DNA of 64,000 nt from Calditrichales bacterium MX18-03 (GTDB lineage: Bacteria > Bacillota > Clostridia > Lutisporales > Lutisporaceae): assembly GCA_021083345.1 (NCBI GenBank), contig JAJGRE010000001.1, positions 372,001 to 436,000 on the forward strand, written 5' to 3'. Position numbers and translations under genes: made by a program. Under the pieces are notes generated by a model. The model worked only from the letters and a program-made list of their open reading frames with translations. It searched no databases and was not told the origin of the DNA. Shown piece after piece: positions 25,380 through 33,543 of the stretch. Position 1 is the stretch's first letter. The number at the start of each line of letters is the position of its first letter.

Positions 25380-27650
25380 ATGGTACTGCAATATATGCTT
25401 TTATATGCCTATGTCCTGCTGATCTGCCATGCGATGCAGACTTGTTACCTGATAGAAGGCTTCAGCTATGCGGTCATCTCGGTCCTTTTTCTGGCCGGGA
25501 TATTGCTTTGCCATGCAGCTGGAATGCTGCGGAACAGGATCCAGCTCCTGAGAGCAGGGCTTTATATCGCACTTCCGCTGCTCATCACTGCAGCCTACTG
25601 CAAATACGAGTTCTTGTTGGATTTTTTTCAAATCTACTACGCAGATAATTTCAATCTGATCAATCGCTCCATTTATACCACATCGCCTGTGGGTTTTGCT
25701 GCCTTTCTGCCCTTCTTCATCCTTCTCCTGCCGCTTGCGGTTGCATTTGCTGCTGCCTTTGCCGGTCAGGGACGCGGGGAAATAACATTGGGCATCCTCT
25801 TCTTTTTCATGTTCTCACTGTGGAATAACGGCTTCGACAGAGCTCTTTCCAGGCATATCTTTTTCTTTGTCATGCTAAGCATTCTATTCTTTGCTGTCAA
25901 TCAATATCTGCGGTTGGACCGGATGCACCGGGACTCCGGCATCAAGCTTGAAATTGACAAAAGAAAGATCACCCGGTACGGTATCATCATGGCACTCATC
26001 ATAGCTTCCACCGTTATGGCATTTACCCGTTCCTTCGGCGTTAAAAGCATTTTTCAGCTGAGAAAGGATTATGAGCTGGATCAGAGACGAATTATGAAGT
26101 ATGCCATGGACAGTATCTATGGTTTATCCAGCTCCGGTTACCGCACCAGTGACACAGGCCTTGGCGGACCCATTCAGTTGAGCAAAGTGGAGGCCCTCAA
26201 GGTCAAGAGCGACAGACCATTGTACCTGCGAGGCAATGTGAAGGATCATTATGACGGTTTTACGTGGAAGCAGACTTCGGATGCCCATTGGGAACTGGGC
26301 AAAAATAACCCGTTAAAAGTCACCTCCGAGCATATCCGGTTCATGCTGCTCGACCCTGCTGCCGCTTTTTCAAACGCCAAGCCCGGACAGCATCTGGTGG
26401 TGAATAAGGCCGTCATTTATCCCCAAGCCCTGCTGACCTCCACTCTTTTTGCACCGAGCCATACCTTTGAGATACAGGCAAAACGGGAAAAAATCATATA
26501 TGACGACAGCAACATCTTCATCCTATTTAAGAAAAGCACCCGTATTGACGATTACGAAGTCCGGTATTATCAGAGCGAAACCGGCGTGGAATTATTTGCA
26601 AACCTTTACGATCTGCCTTTGGGCATACCCTATGATGCCGACAGCACAGAACCTTCCAAAAAATGGTATTACGATGAGGTTGTCAGGAAAAAATACGCAC
26701 GATACCTGCAGCTTCCGCCCAACCTCTCCCAAAGGACTTACCGCCTGGTCCAGTCCATCGTCCGGGATTGCAGGACCAGCAAGGAAAAGGTGGCCAGGAT
26801 CCAGCAGTACCTGTCCGCTCACTACCCTTATTCCCTGACGGTATCCCATGTACCGCCCCAACAGGAGTTTCTTGATTACTTTCTCTTCAGTGAAAAAAAG
26901 GGGTATTGCACATACTTTGCTACCGCCACCACTGTTTTCTGCCGTATGGCAGGCATTCCGGCAAGGTATGTAGAAGGCTTCAACATGAAAGATGTAAAAG
27001 ATGCCAAAGGCCTTTACAGCGTCACAAACGACAGGGCCCATGCCTGGACGGAGATCCTTCTGTCTCCGGAAAGCGGGATATGGAGCATCGTAGACTGTGT
27101 GCCCGAAGGTGCTGAGGGCGAGCTTCTTCCGGCGCCTACGCCTTACCGGGATAAATTTGCCGATGCCTACTATCAGAATGCAAATATCCCGGCGTCTTCG
27201 GACAGTCCAGAGTCAAATACCACATATTCGTTCAACTTGTTCAAAGGCGTTTGGAGCAGGCTGGCATACCCACTTGCTGCACTTCCGCTGCTGCTTGCCG
27301 GCGCCGCCGTACTCATCGTCCTCTATAGGCTGTATCGCCTAAGCCGCACAAAAAAACGCCTCCTGGGACAGCAAAGCCTTATCCCGCTCTGCCGCTATAC
27401 CGCCGCAAGGCTAAAGTCAGTGCACTTGAGCTTACCTGTCGGAGCGTGTGAGCTTGAAGCCGTACAGCAGATTGAGGATACATGCCTGAGAGATTCTCTG
27501 GAGCTGCTTATCAGGGCATGCTACCAGGAAGCCTATGGCGGCCTGACTCCCGGTCCCTTTGACCGCATCAAGCTGTTTGACCTGCTTGAAGCGTATATCC
27601 GCAAACGGCAGCGCTTCTTATATTATTGGTACTTCCGATTGTTTTTTTAG
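25380..27650 (+). CDS. Transglutaminase-like membrane protein (TgpA type)
   Basis: A 756-residue protein. The first 200 residues contain six or so membrane helices, and one further helix lies near 635-655 (LAYPLAALPLLLAGAAVLIVLYRLY). The transglutaminase core lies between, with the Cys-His-Asp triad visible as GYCTYFATATTVFCRMAGIPARYVEGF (catalytic Cys), RAHAWTEILL (His) and WSIVDCVPEG (Asp), plus a disordered-looking stretch after it. Members may crosslink or hydrolyse peptides outside the membrane, but the substrate is not known here. ATG 25380 follows AAAGGTGATG. It is the last gene of the moxR operon. Confidence 0.93.
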   Translation: MVLQYMLLYAYVLLICHAMQTCYLIEGFSYAVISVLFLAGILLCHAAGMLRNRIQLLRAGLYIALPLLITAAYCKYEFLLDFFQIYYADNFNLINRSIYTTSPVGFAAFLPFFILLLPLAVAFAAAFAGQGRGEITLGILFFFMFSLWNNGFDRALSRHIFFFVMLSILFFAVNQYLRLDRMHRDSGIKLEIDKRKITRYGIIMALIIASTVMAFTRSFGVKSIFQLRKDYELDQRRIMKYAMDSIYGLSSSGYRTSDTGLGGPIQLSKVEALKVKSDRPLYLRGNVKDHYDGFTWKQTSDAHWELGKNNPLKVTSEHIRFMLLDPAAAFSNAKPGQHLVVNKAVIYPQALLTSTLFAPSHTFEIQAKREKIIYDDSNIFILFKKSTRIDDYEVRYYQSETGVELFANLYDLPLGIPYDADSTEPSKKWYYDEVVRKKYARYLQLPPNLSQRTYRLVQSIVRDCRTSKEKVARIQQYLSAHYPYSLTVSHVPPQQEFLDYFLFSEKKGYCTYFATATTVFCRMAGIPARYVEGFNMKDVKDAKGLYSVTNDRAHAWTEILLSPESGIWSIVDCVPEGAEGELLPAPTPYRDKFADAYYQNANIPASSDSPESNTTYSFNLFKGVWSRLAYPLAALPLLLAGAAVLIVLYRLYRLSRTKKRLLGQQSLIPLCRYTAARLKSVHLSLPVGACELEAVQQIEDTCLRDSLELLIRACYQEAYGGLTPGPFDRIKLFDLLEAYIRKRQRFLYYWYFRLFF

Positions 27651-27701
27651 AAGGATTCCCTTAGAATGGTATGTAGATAGGAATTCGAAGGAGGTTATGC
27701 G

Positions 27702-28760
27702 ATGAACACGCTTTTTTCAGGTATTACCATAAAGAACAAGCAGATCAAAAACCGCATCGTCCTGCCGCCCACGGTCTTTTTCGGCTGGACGGACGACAGC
27801 GGCATCGTTTCAGAGGATCACATCCGGCACTATGAAGCCCTGGCGGCCAGCGGAATCGGCATCATTATCCTCGGCGCCCACGCCGTCACCAAAGACGGCA
27901 GGCTGGCAAATACCCAGATGGGCCTATGGTCGGATGACCATATTGAAGGTGTGAGCAGGTTGATTGAAGCCTGCCATAAGCATGGTGCCGTGGTTTTAGT
28001 ACAGATACACCATGCAGGCTACAGAACACCTAAGAATGTAGCCGACCCCTGTGCGGCACCCTCCGACTATGTTACAGAAAAGATAAATGCAAGAGCTTTG
28101 TCCCTTGCCGAAATCAAAGCCATCCAATCGGACTTCATCAACGCTGCTGTCCGTGCCGAAAAGGCCGGTGCTGACGGCATAGAGCTGCATGGGGCCCACG
28201 GCTATCTGATCAGCCAGTTCTTTTCCCCGATAGTAAATCAAAGACAGGACCAGTACGGCGGCAGTTTTGAAAATCGAACCCGTTTCGCTGTGGAGATCCT
28301 TACAGGGATCAAAGAGAAAGTCAGCCCGGATTTCATCATCGGCTTCCGTTTGGGTGCCAATGAACCAGCCTTAGAAGACGGTATCCGGATCGCACAGCTA
28401 CTGGAAGAGACCGGTGTGGATCTTCTGCATGTTTCCGCCGGCGTCGGCTCCGACCAACTGCCGAAAGCACCGGAGGGTTTCCCCTACAACTGGATCGTCT
28501 ATATGGGAACCGAGGTCAGGAAACATGTCAAGGTTCCGGTTATTGTTGTCAATGAAATACAGACCCCAGAACGGGCTGCCTACCTTATTGAAAACGATCT
28601 TGCCGATCTTGCCGCTATAGGAAGAGGCCTGCTGGCAGACCACAACTGGGCCAGACACGCATATGAAAACCAACCCATCATCAGCTGTCTAAAGTGCCCG
28701 AAATGTGCCTGGTTTGTAAACGGCAAGAATTGCCCGAGATATCCTTTACAGAATGTATAA
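27702..28760 (+). CDS. NADH:flavin oxidoreductase of the old yellow enzyme family
   Basis: A 352-residue FMN-binding TIM-barrel. Motifs include NRIVLPPTVFFGWTDDSG, VLVQIHHAGYRTP, DGIELHGAHGYLISQFFSP, NQRQDQYGGSFENRTRF, HVSAGVGSD, and an FMN-phosphate region AAIGRGLLADHNWARHA. A compact four-Cys cluster, CLKCPKCAWFVNGKNC, sits at the C-terminus (about 326-341), suggesting an iron-sulfur site. No FAD/NAD(P) domain follows, so it is the short single-domain type. ATG 27702 follows GAAGGAGG. A bidirectional terminator is downstream. The substrate (an enoate, ketone or enoyl compound) cannot be read from sequence. Confidence 0.93.
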   Translation: MNTLFSGITIKNKQIKNRIVLPPTVFFGWTDDSGIVSEDHIRHYEALAASGIGIIILGAHAVTKDGRLANTQMGLWSDDHIEGVSRLIEACHKHGAVVLVQIHHAGYRTPKNVADPCAAPSDYVTEKINARALSLAEIKAIQSDFINAAVRAEKAGADGIELHGAHGYLISQFFSPIVNQRQDQYGGSFENRTRFAVEILTGIKEKVSPDFIIGFRLGANEPALEDGIRIAQLLEETGVDLLHVSAGVGSDQLPKAPEGFPYNWIVYMGTEVRKHVKVPVIVVNEIQTPERAAYLIENDLADLAAIGRGLLADHNWARHAYENQPIISCLKCPKCAWFVNGKNCPRYPLQNV

Positions 28761-28761
28761 T

Positions 28762-28803
28762 AAAAAATCAATGCACCCTTTCACTTGGGTGCATTGATTT
28801 TTT
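28762..28803. terminator. Bidirectional terminator between the OYE gene and pdaB
   Basis: A perfect 17-bp stem AAAAAATCAATGCACCC (28762-28778) with 28787-28803 and an 8-nt loop has A- and T-runs on both sides. It serves the convergent genes on each strand. Confidence 0.95.
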
Positions 28804-28804
28804 A

Positions 28805-29584
28805 TTATAGCTTTTTCTGCATTCCGGTATGGTCTATGTAGTAGTTATCCTTGTAGATCAGCTCTGAAATGGGAACGATCTGGTATCCCTCCTGCTGAAG
28901 CCTTTCCAGTATGACCGGCAGCGCATCCTTTGTATAGGTGGCATTGTTATGGAATAAGACGATGCTGCCGTTCTTCACCTTGGAGAGCACCCGCTTGACA
29001 ATGGCATCCGCGCCATAGTCCTTGTAATCCAGCGAATCCACATCCCACTGAATCACCTGTATGCCAAGCTCCCTGGACGTCTCGATCAGCCGATTGTTAT
29101 AGTCGCCGAAGGGCGGCCGGAAAAGCGTCACTTTCTTGCCGGTGAGCTTTTCAATTCTTTGAGAGGTAGAATTCAGCTCTTCAAGGATCTGCTCCTTGGA
29201 AAGCTGTGACATTTTGGGATGCTTGGAGGAGTGGTTTCCAATCTCATGCCCCTCTGCGTCGATGCGTTTCACCATCTCCGGGAAGTTGTCGACCCAGAAG
29301 CCTACCAGGAAAAATGTGGTTTTGACATTGTATCTTTTCAAAATCTGAAGCAGGTTCTCCGTATAGTCGGACCCCCAGGCCGCGTCAAACGAAATCGCAA
29401 TTTTCTTCTCAGCCGTATCTACACAATAGATAGGCAGCTGCCTGTTGTTATTGTTGAAAACACTCACGATCCCCAGGTTGCTCATGCTGGTATAAACCAG
29501 CGATATACCTGCAATCAACATCACAAGCACCACATTGACCAGCCTATCGTTCCTTTTGAATTGCCTAAAGCCTCTGAACCTCAC
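28805..29584 (-). CDS. pdaB: Polysaccharide deacetylase family sporulation protein PdaB
   Basis: A 259-residue polysaccharide deacetylase of the PdaB type, needed in Bacillus for normal spore peptidoglycan or late sporulation. An N-terminal membrane anchor (about 17-36) is followed by PIYCVDTAEKKIAISFDAAWG (about 51-71) with the first catalytic Asp, the metal-binding GNHSSKHPKMS, RPPFGDYNN and VIQWDVDSLDYKDYG. KNGSIVLFHN follows. The DTAEKKIAISFDAAWG form is diagnostic of PdaB. The start is GTG 29584 behind AGGAGG. It ends at the bidirectional terminator. It is one of several sporulation markers in the window. Confidence 0.93.
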   Translation of the reverse strand: MRFRGFRQFKRNDRLVNVVLVMLIAGISLVYTSMSNLGIVSVFNNNNRQLPIYCVDTAEKKIAISFDAAWGSDYTENLLQILKRYNVKTTFFLVGFWVDNFPEMVKRIDAEGHEIGNHSSKHPKMSQLSKEQILEELNSTSQRIEKLTGKKVTLFRPPFGDYNNRLIETSRELGIQVIQWDVDSLDYKDYGADAIVKRVLSKVKNGSIVLFHNNATYTKDALPVILERLQQEGYQIVPISELIYKDNYYIDHTGMQKKL

Positions 29585-29675
29585 ACCGCACCTCCTATAG
29601 TAGAAGCTCTCTCACACCCGTTTCCTCATAATATTTTTATTCGCCGAAACCTTAAATAGACCTCACGAATACCAA

Positions 29676-29704
29676 AAGAAGGCCAGTGAATCACTAACCT
29701 TCTT
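29676..29704. terminator. Possible hairpin terminator in the pdaB-cupin gap
   Basis: AAGAAGG (29676-29682) pairs with CCTTCTT (29698-29704), enclosing AGTG/CACT. On the minus strand it is followed by TTTTGG. It lies 150 bp beyond the stop of the cupin gene, between that gene and pdaB. It may end transcription of the cupin gene. Confidence 0.5.
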
Positions 29705-29854
29705 AGTTGCTATATCTAAACTTTTGTACTGGTTACTGCAATATTTATCTAACGAACATTTATATACCCAGAGTAAAAACATATTGCTATCTGAAAAGCG
29801 AACCACAAAGCGGTAATAGACACTTCTTATATCATTCAGATCGATGTTGTATTA

Positions 29855-30436
29855 TTAGTCATTGTGCTCTTCAGCAGCTTGGGCATCTGCTTTAGTTTCA
29901 TGTACTGTGCTAAAAGGATGCTGCGGAGGTGCATAAATCGAGTACAATTTTAAAGGTTTCTTGCCTGTATTTACAAGATTATGCCATTTCCCGGCAGGTA
30001 TTATAAATGCAAAATCATCTTGGACGCTTTCCTGGAAATCCAACCTGTCTTTTTTATCTCCCATTTTCACAATACCCTGGCCTTCTTCTATACGTATAAA
30101 TTGATCAAGGTTGGGATGAATCTCCAGGCCGATGTCCTCCCCGACCTTGATACTCATCAGAGTAAGCTGCAAGTGTCTTCCCGTCCATAAAGCAGTACGA
30201 AAAGCATCATTTTGCTTGGTCGCCTCTTCAATATTGACAACAAACGGTTCTCTCCCATAATCCTTCAGCTTTATCGGCGCATCGACTTCCGGATCATCAT
30301 AATAAAGATCGCTCTCGCTGCTAAACTGTTTCTGGAGGTCTAAGTTAGTTATCGGTTGGTTGAAATAGTAGGGGCATGGATACATTTTGCAAGCATTACA
30401 TGGATGCATTTTATACACTTCGCTCATCCCTTTCAT
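29855..30436 (-). CDS. Cupin-domain protein
   Basis: A 193-residue soluble protein with an unusual N-terminal segment (HPCNACKMYPCPYYF, four Cys) and a cupin beta-barrel at about 80-170. The two cupin motifs are partly visible: GLEIHPNLDQFIRIEEGQGIVKMGD (motif 1) and FIIPAGKWHNLVNTGKKPLKLYSIYAPPQHP (motif 2). The metal-binding His/Glu set looks complete (H, E, H). The start is uncertain among 30436, 30427 and the Met in KMHPCNACK, none of which has an ideal ribosome site. The spaced Cys pairs might bind a metal or iron-sulfur cluster. Function unknown. Confidence 0.85.
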   Translation of the reverse strand: MKGMSEVYKMHPCNACKMYPCPYYFNQPITNLDLQKQFSSESDLYYDDPEVDAPIKLKDYGREPFVVNIEEATKQNDAFRTALWTGRHLQLTLMSIKVGEDIGLEIHPNLDQFIRIEEGQGIVKMGDKKDRLDFQESVQDDFAFIIPAGKWHNLVNTGKKPLKLYSIYAPPQHPFSTVHETKADAQAAEEHND

Positions 30437-30609
30437 AGGCCTTTATCATTAATATATGCGCTATGCTTCGGAGATGTGCTACGACGCAGTTTTCTCAATT
30501 CTAAATAGGTCGCTTGCTATTATCGGGGCTTTTTTCATGCAAAGATGGGCAGCGGGCTGTTGTATTTGCTATAATAATCATATGCAATACGACTAAAGGA
30601 GGTATTATT

Positions 30610-30696
30610 ATGAGCACTGGTGTTTTGGTTGCAGTGATTTTTGTACTGACAGTATCTGTTTCTATTGCCATCAAGAGCAGCAAGTCAAGCAAATAA
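30610..30696 (+). CDS. Small single-helix membrane peptide (28 aa)
   Basis: A 28-codon frame from ATG 30610 to TAA 30694-30696, reading MSTGVLVAVIFVLTVSVSIA followed by IKSSKSSK: one membrane helix and a basic Ser/Lys tail. A perfect AAAGGAGG sits 8 nt before the ATG, much stronger than chance, so this is very likely translated. It lies in a 370-bp gap between the divergent cupin gene and a membrane protein. I recognise no family. The rest of the gap shows no clear promoter or terminator. Confidence 0.65.
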   Translation: MSTGVLVAVIFVLTVSVSIAIKSSKSSK

Positions 30697-30806
30697 AATA
30701 AGAAATCCATATGGGGTGCATTCATGTATGACTGATTACCGGCTTGCCAATACTATATTCAACTAGAAACTATCTATTAGACCGATGCGCTTGTTAAGGA
30801 GTCAGT

Positions 30807-31292
30807 ATGATGAAGCTTTTCTTGTCTATAATACTGGGCTTTATAGCCCCTTGGATTCTTGGCGTGTATCTATACCGTAGAGCAAGGCTGATTATAGCAA
30901 TTATAGTCCCGTTTGCATCGGCATTAGGTTTTTCATTGAATACCATTGGGATGGACCTTGGTTATTTTTACCCAACTGTAACGACTCACACCTTCATGCA
31001 TTCCATTACTATTCTCGCTAACCTGGGACTTTTAGCTATAGAATCATGTCTATTTATATTCCTGATAGAACGTATCAGAATCAGTACATTCCTTTTGAAC
31101 ATCCTTGTATCGCTGGTATCCTCTTTGATTGATGTGTTGTTTATCGTCTTAAAGCTTCTCGCTTATAATCCACCATGGAATATATATTGGACATTCATCT
31201 TTTATTTCATTTGTTTTTACATCATTAATTTTTACTACCTATGGGTAATGAAGCTGTTTAGCACAGTACCTACCAAAAAAGAAAGCAGCTAA
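30807..31292 (+). CDS. Integral membrane protein of unknown function
   Basis: A 161-residue protein with four predicted membrane helices, starting [16 protein letters not shown] and including [21 protein letters not shown] and [20 protein letters not shown], with a short Lys-rich tail. Aromatic and hydrophobic residues dominate. ATG 30807 follows AAGGAG. Its last four bases overlap the convergent AraC-type gene end. No family is recognised. The nearby tRNA-Ala, gene fragment and small membrane ORFs make this an accessory-looking stretch. Confidence 0.7.
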   Translation: MMKLFLSIILGFIAPWILGVYLYRRARLIIAIIVPFASALGFSLNTIGMDLGYFYPTVTTHTFMHSITILANLGLLAIESCLFIFLIERIRISTFLLNILVSLVSSLIDVLFIVLKLLAYNPPWNIYWTFIFYFICFYIINFYYLWVMKLFSTVPTKKESS

Positions 31293-32164
31293 GGCTGCTT
31301 CTTCATAACCGGTATCCAGATTTCGCTTCTGAAATCCGGTGCCGTTGTATCCTTCTTCTCATTCCAGAGGATTTCAGGTCCTTCCGTCTGCTCATAACCC
31401 GAGGAAGGGAACCATTCCGAATAGATTCGTCCCCATATGTTCTGCAGTGTATCCGGAAAAGGTCCTACTGCTTCGAAAACAGCCCAGGAAGAGGCCGGCA
31501 CCTCAAGTTGCGCCATATCCTCCGGGCACACTGCATTGGTTGCAACGCCTATATAGTGGTCTAGTTCCCCATTCTCCAGCCTTCCCTCTGAAAAATTCAA
31601 AGAGGCGCTAATCAGCCCCAAAGGCTCAATATTTGAAAGCGCCTTCAGCTGTTTGATCCGTACCTCCGTCAGGCTTCTCCACATTGCCGCAATCTCCGGG
31701 TTTACCCCATGATAGATCAATGGCACCCTTTTCATGAGGCCCACGATGCGGAATGCCTCTTTTTCTACGATCCTGTAGTTCATTTCAATTCCTCCTTGAA
31801 TAGTCAATTGAAAGGTCATCTTGGGATATGCTTTCAGCATCTGGCCGGTACTTCTGGCTTCGGTGGGCGTTATCCCATGCATGCTCAGGAAAGCTCTTGA
31901 AAAAGCGTCCGGAGAATTGTACCCGTACTTAAATGCAACATCTATAATTCTCGTGCTGCTGCTCTGAAGTTCAAAGGCAGCAAGGGTAATGCGCCTGCGG
32001 CGGATATACTCCGACAAGGGAATTCCTGCCAGGAAGGAAAACATCCTTTTGAAATGGTACTCTGAGCATATTGCCAGTCTGGCAGCTTCTACGTAGTCAA
32101 TTTCACCGGTCAGGTTGTCCTCAATATAGTTTAATGCATCATTCAAGTTTTTCAGCGTATCCAT
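31289..32164 (-). CDS. AraC-family transcriptional regulator with GyrI-like effector domain
   Basis: A 291-residue regulator. The N-terminal AraC/XylS DNA-binding region has two HTH motifs: [22 protein letters not shown] and [28 protein letters not shown]. The C-terminal half (about 120-290) is a GyrI-like small-molecule-binding domain, with [14 protein letters not shown] near its start. The architecture is that of the multidrug/oxidant sensors Rob and MarA-GyrI fusions. ATG 32164 has a strong AAAGGAGG. It overlaps the convergent membrane gene by four bases, and its targets are unknown. Confidence 0.94.
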   Translation of the reverse strand: MDTLKNLNDALNYIEDNLTGEIDYVEAARLAICSEYHFKRMFSFLAGIPLSEYIRRRRITLAAFELQSSSTRIIDVAFKYGYNSPDAFSRAFLSMHGITPTEARSTGQMLKAYPKMTFQLTIQGGIEMNYRIVEKEAFRIVGLMKRVPLIYHGVNPEIAAMWRSLTEVRIKQLKALSNIEPLGLISASLNFSEGRLENGELDHYIGVATNAVCPEDMAQLEVPASSWAVFEAVGPFPDTLQNIWGRIYSEWFPSSGYEQTEGPEILWNEKKDTTAPDFRSEIWIPVMKKQP

Positions 32165-32260
32165 CCGTATAACCTCCTTTCACTATTAGAATAGCAGAAA
32201 CAAAATGCGGCTATCCGACATTTGGTGCCCGATAGTGCAGGGTATATAAATATCATCATG

Positions 32261-32818
32261 CTACTTCGTGAGCAGCTTATACGCTTTCTCAGGCATTGTT
32301 CTCAACAAAATTGTTTTCAGCTCTATTCCTGCATCATCGTTGGCAGGAGGAGTCTCAACACTTTTTTCCCATGTCTCTGCGGTGCAATAAAGAAATGTTG
32401 ACCAGTATGGGTTCAGGACCTTTCCGTTTTTGTAAGCAGTAATATTTAGATTTTCCAGAAGAAAGTCGAAAGCTTTGGTAAATATTTTCGCCTCCATACC
32501 GGTCATGGACCTTAAAGTTTCCATATCCGAAATGCCTATATTCTTCAGGTTTTCATAAATTTGAATTGACTCAATGCCTAACGGTTTTCTGGTCCGGCAC
32601 TGCTTTAATAAAAAGTATGCTTGTCTTGAGAGGTATGTTGTTCTTTTCCTGTATGCCTTGCAGTAGAACAGGTCATGGGAGTCAATCAGGGCTGTAGCAT
32701 CAGACCAGGCATATCCCAAATCAATAAGCGAAGGTAAATAAGGATTTGAATTGCAGGTAAGAATACCGGCAAAATCCAAATAGTCTTTCAAGCTCATTTT
32801 GTCTTTCGGGTTTTCCAT
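32261..32818 (-). CDS. Uncharacterised protein, possibly AlkZ-related
   Basis: A 185-residue soluble protein starting MENPKDKMSLKDYLDFAG and containing CKAYRKRTTYLSRQAYFLLKQCR and a winged-helix-like pattern around IQIYENLKNIGISDMETLRSMTGMEAKIFTKAF. By feel this resembles small AlkZ-related proteins of Clostridia, but I cannot confirm the family. ATG 32818 follows AAGGGAG. It stands alone on the minus strand upstream of the AraC-type gene. Function unknown. Confidence 0.7.
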   Translation of the reverse strand: MENPKDKMSLKDYLDFAGILTCNSNPYLPSLIDLGYAWSDATALIDSHDLFYCKAYRKRTTYLSRQAYFLLKQCRTRKPLGIESIQIYENLKNIGISDMETLRSMTGMEAKIFTKAFDFLLENLNITAYKNGKVLNPYWSTFLYCTAETWEKSVETPPANDDAGIELKTILLRTMPEKAYKLLTK

Positions 32819-32895
32819 ATTTTCATCTCCCTTACCATGGCCGCGTCAGTCTATTGTAATAATTTTCTAGCAGATGTATAATATAGTCAATATAT

Positions 32896-32971
32896 GGGGC
32901 ATTAGCTCAGCTGGGAGAGCGTCGCGTTCGCAATGCGAAGGCCAGGGGTTCGATCCCCCTATGCTCCACCA
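32896..32971 (+). tRNA. tRNA-Ala (CGC)
   Basis: Acceptor stem GGGGCAT/ATGCTCC contains the G3-U70 wobble that defines alanine identity, with A73. The anticodon loop TTCGCAA gives anticodon CGC, the T-loop is TTCGATC, and CCA is encoded. It is a lone tRNA on the plus strand. A T-rich stretch follows immediately, and a truncated reading frame on the opposite strand ends at this tRNA. Confidence 0.95.
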
Positions 32972-33047
32972 TTTTTATCTTGTTCTTTTCCCATAGATCT
33001 CTGATTACTTCAATTTCACCATATGAAATATCCGACACTGTTTTCAT
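32972..33047 (-). pseudogene. Fragment resembling the N-terminus of a GNAT acetyltransferase
   Basis: From ATG 33047 (site AAGGAGG, 11 nt upstream) the frame reads MKTVSDISYGEIEVIRDLWE with KNK after it, then runs antisense through the tRNA-Ala and stops. The pattern I..IRDLWEKN is like the first helix of clostridial GNAT acetyltransferases, so the gene seems to have been cut short exactly at the tRNA 3' end. Only about 25 codons lie before the tRNA. Confidence 0.4.
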
Positions 33048-33076
33048 GCTTATTCCCGCCTCCTTCTAATACGTTA

Positions 33077-33241
33077 TTATATTTCTTTCCTTAGCTTCTT
33101 GCGTGTTTCAGAAATCAGACTAAACGGAAACACGCCTTGCTCAAATAGAATTAACAGTGAACAGACGGCTTCAGTAAGGCCGATCATGAAATATAAAACG
33201 TGAAGGAAAGCAATCGATTGGAGCATGATGTCGAGCCTCAT
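33077..33241 (-). CDS. Possible small hydrophobic protein (54 aa)
   Basis: A frame from ATG 33241 (or ATG 33226, preceded by GAGG) to TAA at 33079-33077 encodes MRLDIMLQSIAFLHVLYFMI and a further hydrophobic stretch (AVCSLLILFEQGV), ending in a basic tail (SETRKKLRKEI). An in-frame stop directly precedes the first ATG, and TATACT lies about 35 nt upstream. It could be a small membrane protein or a relic. No family is recognised. Confidence 0.4.
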   Translation of the reverse strand: MRLDIMLQSIAFLHVLYFMIGLTEAVCSLLILFEQGVFPFSLISETRKKLRKEI

Positions 33242-33369
33242 TTATTGCATTCATTAATCATGTACTCAATAAAAGTATAGCATAGGCAGTAAATTAATGC
33301 ATTTGGCAGGATTGCTTTTCATGCTTGTAGAAATACTATGTGTAGTCTTTTAGAGGAAGGTTATGGATT

Positions 33370-33477
33370 ATGTTGGAATTCATCAAACAGCATCCCATTG
33401 TGTTCAGCATCCTTGTCGTCATCGTTTTTATCAGTCATCTATATTCACTCTACAAATTCCTGACGCGTATGAAGTGA
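33370..33477 (+). CDS. Small single-helix membrane peptide (35 aa)
   Basis: A 35-codon frame beginning MLEFIKQHPIVFSILVVIVF and ending SHLYSLYKFLTRMK: a short basic N-terminus, one membrane helix and a basic tail. GAGGAAGG precedes the ATG by about 10 nt. The stop codon abuts a strong hairpin terminator, so this frame plausibly forms its own short transcript. It lies between the gene fragment near tRNA-Ala and the sugar-acid operon. Function unknown. Confidence 0.6.
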   Translation: MLEFIKQHPIVFSILVVIVFISHLYSLYKFLTRMK

Positions 33478-33524
33478 AAAAATGACGGTCATTCTGCAAT
33501 ATCTCGCAGAACGCCGTCATTTTT
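33478..33524. terminator. Terminator shared by the small peptide gene and the uronate operon
   Basis: The outer stem AAAATGACGG (from 33479)/CCGTCATTTT (to 33523) and an inner TTCTGC/GCAGAA stem are flanked by A- and T-runs. It follows the plus-strand small peptide stop and lies 20 bp beyond the minus-strand dehydrogenase stop, so it serves both. Confidence 0.85.
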
Positions 33525-33543
33525 GTTCTCTGAATTTCAAGCA

